A stretch of 48,764 bases of DNA from Bdellovibrionales bacterium (GTDB lineage Bacteria > Bdellovibrionota > UBA1018 > CAIMNF01): assembly GCA_947462765.1 (NCBI GenBank), contig CANHQK010000012.1:1-48764 (forward strand), given 5' to 3'. Positions 26,675 to 34,005 of this stretch are shown here, in pieces. The notes below the pieces were generated by a model, which worked only from the letters and a program-made list of their open reading frames with translations, was not told the origin of the DNA and did not search any database. A program made the position numbers and the translations under genes. Each line of letters opens with the position of its first letter. Positions within the stretch are counted from its first letter, which is position 1.

Positions 26675-27076
26675 ATGTTGGAAAAAGAAATTCATCAGGT
26701 TGGTAAGCGCAAGACTGCAGTAGCCCGGGTCTATCTCCGTCCCCGTAAGGGCGAAGTGGGATCGATTCAGGTGAACGGCCGTTCCCTCGAGGACTACTTC
26801 CCGCGCCCGGCGCTCCAGAAGATTGCGATGCAGTCTCTGGATCTGACCAACAATAACGGTCAGTACGATGTGTTCGTGAATGTTTCGGGTGGCGGCATTT
26901 CCGCTCAGGCGACTGCTGTCCGTCACGGAATCGCGAAAGTCCTGAACGCAATGGACCTCACTTTCCGTCCGGTGCTCAAGAAGGCCGGATTCCTCACTCG
27001 CGATGCTCGCGAAGTCGAGCGTAAGAAGTACGGCCTCGCTGGCGCACGCCGTCGCTTCCAGTTCTCGAAACGTTAA
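26675..27076 (+). CDS. rpsI: 30S ribosomal protein S9
   Basis: Small-subunit head protein whose C-terminal tail reaches the P-site tRNA. The 133 residues show QVGKRKTAVARVYLRPRKG at the N-terminus, GGGISAQATAVRHGIAKVL in the middle and the invariant ending RRRFQFSKR. AAGG precedes the start. The operon ends in a strong terminator at 27106. Confidence 0.98.
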   Translation: MLEKEIHQVGKRKTAVARVYLRPRKGEVGSIQVNGRSLEDYFPRPALQKIAMQSLDLTNNNGQYDVFVNVSGGGISAQATAVRHGIAKVLNAMDLTFRPVLKKAGFLTRDAREVERKKYGLAGARRRFQFSKR

Positions 27077-27105
27077 TCGATTCTTCGAGACGGTCAAACT
27101 TATGG

Positions 27106-27140
27106 CGGTCTGGATCCGGTTCGGATCCAGACCGTTTTTG
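27106..27140 (+). terminator. Rho-independent terminator of rplM-rpsI
   Basis: A perfect 13-bp stem (27106-27118 with 27122-27134, loop GTT) is followed by TTTTTG. It lies 30 nt after the rpsI stop, directly upstream of the ppiC promoter candidate. Confidence 0.95.
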
Positions 27141-27151
27141 TTTGAACTTTA

Positions 27152-27181
27152 TTGTCGGAGATCGTTGATTTCATGCATAAT
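27152..27181 (+). promoter_or_regulatory. Putative promoter of the parvulin gene
   Basis: TTGTCG (27152-27157), 18-nt spacer, CATAAT (27176-27181). It follows the rpsI terminator, so a new promoter is expected here. The -10 ends 6 nt before the ATG at 27188, predicting a leaderless mRNA and helping to choose that start. Confidence 0.5.
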
Positions 27182-27187
27182 ATGAGC

Positions 27188-27973
27188 ATGAAATCACTAT
27201 TCGTCCTGGGGTTGCTTGTGTGGGGAGTCGGGTTGACCATGCCGGTTTCGGCAGGAGTGCTGGCCAGTGTGAACGGAAAGAGCATTACCGATGAGGATTT
27301 CCAGGCCTTGATTGCGGGCCTTCCGATGCACCAGAGGGATCTGGCCCAAAAGGATCCGAATACCAGGAAACGCATCATTCAGGACCTGGTTGACCAGGAA
27401 CTCATGGTCCAGGAGGCTGTGGGTGACAAGCTCGATGCTTCCAAGGAGTTTAAGGACGCTCTCCAGGTGATGAGGAAGCAGGCTTTGGTGAACCTTTTGG
27501 TCTCAAAGAAGCTCTCCCCCAAGGTGAATGAAGCCTCTGTGAAGGAGTTCTATCAGCGCAACAAAACCCGCTATTCGACCGATCAGGTGCATGCTCAACA
27601 CATCCTTCTTGCGACCCAGGCCGATGCGGAGAGTGTCCTCGCTGAGGCCAAGCGTGGGGGCGATTTCCAACGACTTGCGGAGCAGCGCTCGAAAGATCCT
27701 TCTGCAAAGACCACTCGCGGAGATGTCGGATACTTTTCCCGGAACATGTTCGATGAGGCCTTCACCCGTGCGGCTTTCGGTGCAGGTATCGGTGAGATCG
27801 TAGGTCCTGTCAAAACCTCATTCGGTTTTCATGTGATCAAAGTCGTGGACCGCAAGATCGGGAAAACTCCGGACTTTGTCGAGGTGGAGCAACAGGTCCG
27901 TGCCGACGTCCAGCGTGATCTGCTCCGGCAGTATGTAACCGAGTTGCGCCGTAAGGCGAAAATCAAAGAGTGA
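27188..27973 (+). CDS. Periplasmic parvulin-type peptidyl-prolyl isomerase (PpiC/SurA-like)
   Basis: Folding helper for exported and outer-membrane proteins. The start ATG at 27188 gives a clean signal peptide (MKSLFVLGLLVWGVGLTMPVSAG) and lies at the predicted transcript start. ATGs at 27173 and 27182 are in frame and cannot be excluded. The mature protein has a SurA_N-type helical region (about 24-120) with the phrase VNGKSITDEDF. One parvulin domain (about 125-225) follows, with AQHILLATQADAESVLAEA, GDVGYFSRNMFDEAF and VKTSFGFHVIKV. At 261 residues it has one rotamase domain, unlike SurA, which has two. Its position near bamA fits outer-membrane biogenesis. Confidence 0.9.
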   Translation: MKSLFVLGLLVWGVGLTMPVSAGVLASVNGKSITDEDFQALIAGLPMHQRDLAQKDPNTRKRIIQDLVDQELMVQEAVGDKLDASKEFKDALQVMRKQALVNLLVSKKLSPKVNEASVKEFYQRNKTRYSTDQVHAQHILLATQADAESVLAEAKRGGDFQRLAEQRSKDPSAKTTRGDVGYFSRNMFDEAFTRAAFGAGIGEIVGPVKTSFGFHVIKVVDRKIGKTPDFVEVEQQVRADVQRDLLRQYVTELRRKAKIKE

Positions 27974-28953
27974 CCCCTGGCATGCGCCCGCGAAAGACGG
28001 CGTCGTTTCGGTCGGGAGAGGCTGCCCTTGCCTTCATCGGGTTCCTATTCTCATTTCTGGGCGCTTTGACGGCGCGCTTTCATGCATCGGTCCGTTTGGA
28101 TCAGGATGGCTTCTCCTCTTTTGTCATCCTGGTTGCGTTCTTGCTGGTGTCTGCGATCTGCTCGGGGATTCTGTTCAAGAGCCTGCGCGGCGGGGCCCGC
28201 GGGGGGAGCATGACCGCGTTCGCTCTCGGCTTCATCCTGGTGGTACCCTTGTTTCTGGGGGTGGACCGTTTGGAGACCGTGCTCACTCGTGAGTTGTTGT
28301 TGAGTAAGAATGAACCCCGGGATTTTTCCGATTTGAGCGGACACTGCGGAGTCAGGGCGGGCCGGGCTATCTTCCGGCTCTACCAGCAGTCTTTCCGTAC
28401 TTCTACGCAGGCTGCGTTGGCGGATTTCGAACTCGGGAACCGTTGTCGGTTGAGCCATTACCAGCTTTTGGAAAAGGAGTCGGCCCCTCTCTGCAAAGAG
28501 GAGGAGCATCCGGTCGAATGCAGAGTTCGTTGGATGAACGCTTTCTCGGAGCTCGGGTTCTGGAATTACGAGGCGAGAAAGTATTTTTTCGACCAGGTGA
28601 TGAGGGAGTGGTCCGAGTCCCGCAAGGATGAGGTTTTATTGAATTATGCCCTCCGGGATCATGAACTGGAGACCCGTCGCCAGAATGTGCTCCGTCAGGC
28701 GGGCCTGGATGAGAGTCTCAGCCCCTGGGCGGTCCTCTTGCAGCAGCGTGACGAGTTGAACCATCTCGAGCTGAGCATTGAATTGTTCGAAAAAGTGCAG
28801 GAATCCCTTCCAGAGCAGAAGGGACTTCCTTCTCCACAATACCTGAAGTTCAAGGATCTCTTCGCCGAGATGGAACCCAAAAAGGAACGTCTGGTCGAGA
28901 TCAAGAAGAGTATCGAATCGATCGAGCAAGGCAAAAAGCCGGCTCAGTTGTAA
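27970..28953 (+). CDS. Unknown inner-membrane protein with three helices and a large soluble domain
   Basis: 327 residues, starting with GTG in a GTGA overlap with the parvulin gene. Three transmembrane segments (about 17-36, 49-69 and 80-97) are followed by about 230 soluble residues. This domain is helical and charged, with four cysteines in the first half (in SGHCGVRAG, GNRCRLSH, APLCKEEEHPVECRV) that could form disulfides if it is periplasmic. I recognise no family. Translational coupling to a periplasmic PPIase suggests an envelope role. Its 3' end overlaps the convergent response regulator by 10 nt, with no terminator between them. Confidence 0.75.
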   Translation: MTPGMRPRKTASFRSGEAALAFIGFLFSFLGALTARFHASVRLDQDGFSSFVILVAFLLVSAICSGILFKSLRGGARGGSMTAFALGFILVVPLFLGVDRLETVLTRELLLSKNEPRDFSDLSGHCGVRAGRAIFRLYQQSFRTSTQAALADFELGNRCRLSHYQLLEKESAPLCKEEEHPVECRVRWMNAFSELGFWNYEARKYFFDQVMREWSESRKDEVLLNYALRDHELETRRQNVLRQAGLDESLSPWAVLLQQRDELNHLELSIELFEKVQESLPEQKGLPSPQYLKFKDLFAEMEPKKERLVEIKKSIESIEQGKKPAQL

Positions 28954-30371
28954 TCTTTGGCGGTGATCCCGTATTTTTCGAGCTTTCTCAGGAGCGTCTT
29001 TTTCGGGATATTGGCGTGCAAAGCGGTCTGATTGATCTTGCCTCTGAATGCCCTCAGGGCATTGATGAGGAATTGCTTCTCGAACTCTTCCTTGCTGGCC
29101 TGGAAGTCGAACTTCTGGATGCTCATCCTGAAGCTCATCGCCTCTCCCTCCATCGGAACGGATCCCGCTTCGAGTCCGATCTCGGCCACGTCTTCGGACT
29201 GATCCGAACCCCGGATCCGCTCAGGAAGTGATTCCTCGGAGATCCACTCACCGGACTCCAGTACGAAAGCGTGCTCGAGCACGTTTTCGAGCTCCCGGAT
29301 ATTTCCAGGCCAACGATGGGCAAGCAATGCAGAAAGGGCTTCCGGGGTGATACCCCGGATCTCCTTGCTGTACCGCTGGTTGAATTTATCGACAAAATAC
29401 CGAGCAAGAGACTCGATATCGTTCTTCCGATCCCGAAGCGGTGGAAGATGGATCGGAAGGACATTCAGGCGGTAAAAGAGATCCTCGCGGAACGAACCTT
29501 CCTTGATCATCGTCTCGAGATCGCGATTGGTGGCAGCGACAATCCTGACGTTCATCTCGATCTCCCGATTGGATCCGACCGGGGTGAATTTCTTCTCCTG
29601 GAGAACCCGGAGCAGTTTGACCTGCATCGAAGGTGGGATTTCTCCGATCTCATCGAGGAAGAGTGTGCCTCCCTCCGCATACTGGAACTTGCCGATTTTA
29701 CGAGTGTCAGCCCCGGTGAAGGCGCCCTTCTCATGGCCGAAGAACTCGCTCTCCATCAGGGTTTCCGGAATTGCGGAGCAGTTCACTGCCACGAACCGGT
29801 TGTCTTTCCTCGGGCCATTGTAGTGCAGGGATTGGGCCACCAACTCCTTCCCGGTACCGCTTTCACCACGGATCATGACAGCCGTCTCGACCCGCGCGAG
29901 CCGGTCGATGACACTGAAAATCTTCTTCATTTCGTTGCTCTGCCCAACGAACTCATTGCCGCTCGGGAGATTGAAGACCGGTGCCGAGTAAGAGAGTTTT
30001 TTCACCATGTTCTGGCTACGGAAAGCCTGGTCGATCATATGCACCAGGTTGTCCGAGCGCACCGGTTTTTCGAGGTAATTGTAAGCACCAAGCCGTGTCG
30101 CCTCGACAGCGTCTCTGATATTCGAGAATGCCGTCAGGATGATCACCATGATGGAGGGGTCATGAGCCTTGATTTCTTTCAATGCCTCGATGCCCGACAT
30201 TCTCGGCATGTTCACATCCATGAGGACCATGTCGTATTCTCCGGCACGAACCCGCGTGACCGCTTCATCACCATCCGCGGCCTGATCGACGAGGTACATT
30301 CCCTCGGTGAGGGCCGAGGTCACGGTGCTCCTGAGACCGGCATCATCATCTACGACCAGGATTTTACGCAT
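28944..30371 (-). CDS. Sigma54-dependent response regulator (NtrC family)
   Basis: Complete three-domain regulator of 475 residues. The receiver (1-120) has the acidic pocket D8-D10, phosphoacceptor D52, T80 and K102. The AAA+ domain (about 140-375) has Walker A GESGTGKE (159-166) and a canonical GAFTGA loop (206-211), so it should contact sigma54. A Fis-type HTH lies at about 435-475 (ALRAFRGKINQTALHANIPKKTLLRKLEKYG). It overlaps the upstream CHASE2 histidine kinase by 8 nt and is surely its partner. Targets are unknown. The PBP1B/binding-protein operon next door is a candidate, but I found no clear -24/-12 site there. Confidence 0.95.
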   Translation of the reverse strand: MRKILVVDDDAGLRSTVTSALTEGMYLVDQAADGDEAVTRVRAGEYDMVLMDVNMPRMSGIEALKEIKAHDPSIMVIILTAFSNIRDAVEATRLGAYNYLEKPVRSDNLVHMIDQAFRSQNMVKKLSYSAPVFNLPSGNEFVGQSNEMKKIFSVIDRLARVETAVMIRGESGTGKELVAQSLHYNGPRKDNRFVAVNCSAIPETLMESEFFGHEKGAFTGADTRKIGKFQYAEGGTLFLDEIGEIPPSMQVKLLRVLQEKKFTPVGSNREIEMNVRIVAATNRDLETMIKEGSFREDLFYRLNVLPIHLPPLRDRKNDIESLARYFVDKFNQRYSKEIRGITPEALSALLAHRWPGNIRELENVLEHAFVLESGEWISEESLPERIRGSDQSEDVAEIGLEAGSVPMEGEAMSFRMSIQKFDFQASKEEFEKQFLINALRAFRGKINQTALHANIPKKTLLRKLEKYGITAKDYN

Positions 30372-32379
30372 GGGATTTCTCCTTGTTTTTCAATGTTCGC
30401 ATTCCAGTGAGGGGGAGTCCGGGGCGGACCACCTCGGTTTGGGTGAGTTCAAGTGGAAGGCGGATCAGAAATTTGGTGCCCTGGCCCGGACGGCTCTCGA
30501 CAGAGAGCTCTCCGCGATGCGCCTCGATGAAATATTTAGAAAGGTAAAGGCCCAGGCCGGTTCCCTTCACGCTCCGCGTGGTGTCATTGTTGATCCGGTA
30601 AAAGCGGCTGAACAGGTTCCCGATCTCTGACTCAGGGATTCCGATTCCTTGGTCCTCGAGGGTGATTTCCACATGGTCCCCTGACTCACGGGTGGTCAAG
30701 GTGACGGTGGTCCTCTCAGGGGAGTATTTGATGGCGTTGTCCATCAGGTTCGAGAGAACTTTCGAAATCAGTGTGGCATCCATCCGGATCGGAAACAGAG
30801 GCTCGAAGTCGAGTTTGACCTCGATCTGTTTTGCCTGTGCGCCGAACCGGTGCTTCAGGACCACCTGCTCGAGAAGCTGATTCAAATCTCTGGACTGGAG
30901 GTTCACCCGTATGCCCTGGTTATCGAGCTGGGTCAGCTCGAGGAGGGAGTTGATGAAGTGGTTCAGTTCATCATTCGCCGAAAACAGCTGGTTCATCGTC
31001 TCGATGTCCCGGGATTCGAGACGGTTTCCGAGGGAGCGTTTCAATTGTTCTGTCAGCCCCTGGATCTTGGCCACCGGGGTTTTCAAGTCGTGTGTCACCA
31101 ACTGGAGGAAGTTTGTCTTCAGCTCCTCCACTTCGAGGAGCGCGCGATTCTGTTTCTCGAGTTCGAAACGCTTCCGGTTCTCCATATAGAGCCGAACGGG
31201 AATCATCAGGTAGAAGCTCATGGCCATCGCGAGATAGGGCGCGCCGAGCGGAAGCCAGATGCTGCCGATCCCCGCCAGGGGCTGAAGGAGGATCATGGAT
31301 CCGGTGAAAGTTCCAGCGATCAAGGCGAGCGTGAGCAGGACCAAGCGGCTCGGCCTGATACGAGAAGATGCGAGAATCACGATGATGGAGAGCAGGAGCG
31401 AAAGGAGCACGACGAGGGCATGCGGGACTTCGCGGATGCCGTGGCCATTCAGGATGGAGTCGAGGATATTCGCCTGCACCAGGATCTTAGGTACCTGGGT
31501 GCCCCCTCCCGGTGCGCTGACGAGCGTGTAATCGTTCGGATTGTCCCGGTGGAAGACGCCAACCAGGACGATCTTGTCCCGGAGCGTTCCCTGGGGGATT
31601 TTTCCCTCGACCAAATCGACGAAGGAGTACCTGGGGTAGGAAAAAGATTCGTACTCGGCCTCATAGACCTTGCCGTCGGACTGATGGAGCCCAAGCATGA
31701 AATATCTGGCCTCCGTGTCTGCGGCGGCGTAGCTACCGGGGGGCTCCGAGAAGGACTGCTCCGGAATGATCCGGTTTGCCAGAGCCAATTCGAAAGCCGG
31801 CTTTTTATAGAGGGAGAGCAGGGCTCTGCGGGTGACCTTGTCTTTTCCGAACACGGTACCGTCTCGATGGACGACGGCCATCGCTTGGGGAAGTTGACTG
31901 AGTGGATAGGGTGCCATCACCTCTCCCGTCAGGTCATAGGGGATACCCAGAACGAGCGGAACCCCTTTGGCGTTCAAACGCACCATCGAGCGGTAAAGCT
32001 CTTTCGCCGCATCGGTTTCAAAGCTCAAGGCGTCGATGCGTTGGACTCGGGTGAAGTCGATCGCATATCCGATGGCCCGCACTCCGTGAGCATCCAGCGC
32101 GTGAATCGCTTTCAAGTGGGATCCCACGGTGAGGGGGGAAGTCTCATTCAGTTGGTTCAGGGTCTGGTCATCAAGGGTGATGATCACGATGCCCGGGTCC
32201 ACCGAACGTTTTCCTGAGAGCCAGAGACGGAGATCGTAAAGAGGGGCCTCGAGAAAGGACAGAGGAGAGGTCGAGGCCGTGGCCGCGATCACCAAGGCGA
32301 GAAGCCCCGGAAGGAGGAGTTCCTGCCAGGGTTTCCGGGTTCGTGGGATGCGGGAGAGGCGGTTCAAAAGTGATTTCAT
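30364..32379 (-). CDS. CHASE2-domain sensor histidine kinase
   Basis: Membrane sensor kinase of 671 residues from the ATG at 32379. An in-frame TTG 24 nt upstream lies inside the predicted promoter and is rejected. One N-terminal helix (about 20-37), a large periplasmic CHASE2 domain (about 42-310; IVIITLDDQTLNQL and RDKIVLVG are typical), three more helices (about 318-340, 345-370 and 375-395), then HisKA with LVTHDLKTPVAKIQG (phospho-His H430). The HATPase domain has NLMDNAIKYSPE, DQGIGIPESE and GTGLGLYLSK. CHASE2 is an extracytoplasmic sensing domain of unknown ligands. It pairs with the NtrC-type regulator downstream and follows the PBP1B-SBP operon on the same strand. Confidence 0.94.
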   Translation of the reverse strand: MKSLLNRLSRIPRTRKPWQELLLPGLLALVIAATASTSPLSFLEAPLYDLRLWLSGKRSVDPGIVIITLDDQTLNQLNETSPLTVGSHLKAIHALDAHGVRAIGYAIDFTRVQRIDALSFETDAAKELYRSMVRLNAKGVPLVLGIPYDLTGEVMAPYPLSQLPQAMAVVHRDGTVFGKDKVTRRALLSLYKKPAFELALANRIIPEQSFSEPPGSYAAADTEARYFMLGLHQSDGKVYEAEYESFSYPRYSFVDLVEGKIPQGTLRDKIVLVGVFHRDNPNDYTLVSAPGGGTQVPKILVQANILDSILNGHGIREVPHALVVLLSLLLSIIVILASSRIRPSRLVLLTLALIAGTFTGSMILLQPLAGIGSIWLPLGAPYLAMAMSFYLMIPVRLYMENRKRFELEKQNRALLEVEELKTNFLQLVTHDLKTPVAKIQGLTEQLKRSLGNRLESRDIETMNQLFSANDELNHFINSLLELTQLDNQGIRVNLQSRDLNQLLEQVVLKHRFGAQAKQIEVKLDFEPLFPIRMDATLISKVLSNLMDNAIKYSPERTTVTLTTRESGDHVEITLEDQGIGIPESEIGNLFSRFYRINNDTTRSVKGTGLGLYLSKYFIEAHRGELSVESRPGQGTKFLIRLPLELTQTEVVRPGLPLTGMRTLKNKEKSHA

Positions 32380-32393
32380 GCGAACGGTGACGC

Positions 32394-32422
32394 ATGGTAT
32401 CAAATTGACACCGGTTTGTAAA
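32394..32422 (-). promoter_or_regulatory. Sigma70-like promoter of the CHASE2 kinase operon
   Basis: On the minus strand: TTTACA (32422-32417), 17-nt spacer, TACCAT (32399-32394). It lies between the binding-protein stop (32448) and the kinase ATG (32379). The leader would be about 6 nt with no Shine-Dalgarno. Confidence 0.55.
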
Positions 32423-32447
32423 GAGGGGCTCTCCTGTTAAATGGATT

Positions 32448-33998
32448 CTATTTAATCTGAACCCGATCGAGCAAGGGGACGCCCATATGGTTGAATCGGA
32501 GATTCTTGAGTGTCTTCGAGACCGCGTGTGTGGCGGTCTCTTGGAACAAGGGGCTGATCACGGCCTCGTCTTCACAAAGAAGCTTCTGTGCCAGGCCGAA
32601 GGACTTCGCTGCTTGTGCCGGAGTCTTGGCCCGAATGCCCTCGAACAAATATTGGTCAAAGAAGGGGTTCCGGTAGCGGACTCTCGCGTGGGCTGCTTCC
32701 CCGCTATAGGGCAGAAGGAAGTCTTGTGGGGAGAGCACCTTCGCCGTCCAGGTGATCAGGGTCGCGTGGTATTCGCCGAGATCCATGTAGGTCGTATAAT
32801 CCTGGCTCGGTAGGGCGTCGAGCTCGACCGCGATCCCCAATTGCTCGGAGATCCGAGTTTGGAGCTTCTTGCCGATGGTGATGTAGGGCTCGGAGATCCC
32901 GGTCAGGATCCGGAGCTTGAACTGGTTGCTCACCATGAATCTGGATTTTTGGAGACGTTCACGCGCGAGTTTGCCGTCTTTCGGGAGACGGTGATTCTCG
33001 GCTGACCCGTTCAAAGGTGGCAGAATCAGTGAGGAAACCGGCTTGAGCAGATCGGACTGCTCGGGGCGGATCTCTTCGGGATCGAAGGAATGCAAAATGG
33101 CTGCGCGGAAGTCGCGATTGGTCATCGGGTATCTCGCCGCATTCAGGGTGAGGAGGTGGCCCCGCATGAGTGGTTGTTTCACCAGCGAGGACCGGTTTTT
33201 CACGGTGGGAATGACGGCTGAAGGCAGGTTCCAGAGAAATCGGAATGACCCGTCTTCGTATCGCTTCACCGCCTCCTGGTGATTGCTCAGGATTTGAAAC
33301 TCGATGCGGTCGACGTTCGAGCCGCCTTCGACGGCATGGTGCGGATTACGCTTCAGGATGACCCGCTTTCCCGGTTCGTAACTCTCCCAGACGAAAGGAC
33401 CTGCCGAAACCAGGACCCCGGCGCGCCACCAGTTGGACCCGTATTTCTCAATGAGGTCTTTCCGGACCGGAAACAGGGGCCAGAAGGCGGTATTCTGCTC
33501 CCAATTCGCCACCGGTCGTTTGAGTTTGATCCGGAGCGTGTGATCGTCAGGAGTCCGGATTCCGACTTTCTCGGCCTCTTGGATTTTTCCGGAGTTGTAT
33601 TCACGCGCGTTCTCGATATCGAACAAGTAGTAGGTGTAAATCGAAGAGGAGGTCGGCGCGAGCAGGCGGATCCAGGCGTCGGCGAAATCCTTCGCGTAAA
33701 CCGGGCGCCCGTCCGACCATTTGGCGTCCTTCCTGATCTTGAAGATGTAAGTGGTCGCCTCGTCCTCGCGAAGTACCGACTCGGCCAGGGCCGGCGTCAG
33801 GCGTTCGCCCACACCGCCTTGTTTGAACAGGCCCTCATGGAGGGCGAACACCAGGGGGGCCTCGATCATGGTCGAAGCTCCGTTCCAATCGAGGCTGACC
33901 GGAGCGGTCGGCAGATGGGCCTGAAGGACTTCTGCTTGCGCTCCGGCGCAGGCAAGGAGTACGGCTGAAGTGCTCAAATACCGGGTCAGTGGGTTCAT
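32448..33998 (-). CDS. Periplasmic oligopeptide-binding protein (SBP family 5, OppA-like)
   Basis: Solute-binding protein of 516 residues. The ATG at 33998 gives a signal peptide (hydrophobic 8-17; cleavage near AQA/EV) and has GGAG upstream. LLAC at 14-17 could instead act as a lipobox. SBP_bac_5 features: the EVLQAHLPTAPVSLDW start of the mature chain, GLFKQGGVGERLTPALAES, YIFKIRKDAKWSDGRPVYAKDFADAW (family motif WSDGxPxxAxDF) and the lobe-2 core. No permease or ATPase gene is present. It follows PBP1B by 7 nt, so it may bind murein peptides or act as a periplasmic sensor instead of a transporter subunit (inference). Confidence 0.9.
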   Translation of the reverse strand: MNPLTRYLSTSAVLLACAGAQAEVLQAHLPTAPVSLDWNGASTMIEAPLVFALHEGLFKQGGVGERLTPALAESVLREDEATTYIFKIRKDAKWSDGRPVYAKDFADAWIRLLAPTSSSIYTYYLFDIENAREYNSGKIQEAEKVGIRTPDDHTLRIKLKRPVANWEQNTAFWPLFPVRKDLIEKYGSNWWRAGVLVSAGPFVWESYEPGKRVILKRNPHHAVEGGSNVDRIEFQILSNHQEAVKRYEDGSFRFLWNLPSAVIPTVKNRSSLVKQPLMRGHLLTLNAARYPMTNRDFRAAILHSFDPEEIRPEQSDLLKPVSSLILPPLNGSAENHRLPKDGKLARERLQKSRFMVSNQFKLRILTGISEPYITIGKKLQTRISEQLGIAVELDALPSQDYTTYMDLGEYHATLITWTAKVLSPQDFLLPYSGEAAHARVRYRNPFFDQYLFEGIRAKTPAQAAKSFGLAQKLLCEDEAVISPLFQETATHAVSKTLKNLRFNHMGVPLLDRVQIK

Positions 33999-34005
33999 GG
34001 GAGTC

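Noticed and set aside
29271-30410. 379-codon plus-strand frame over the NtrC-type regulator
   Set aside because: Shadow frame opposite a complete three-domain regulator.
30850-32217. 455-codon plus-strand frame over the CHASE2 kinase
   Set aside because: Antisense shadow of a kinase with all motifs intact. The frame has no recognisable domain.
32421-32448. Terminator between the binding-protein gene and the CHASE2 kinase gene
   Set aside because: Only a 4-bp stem (AGAG/CTCT) with three T residues, too weak to call.
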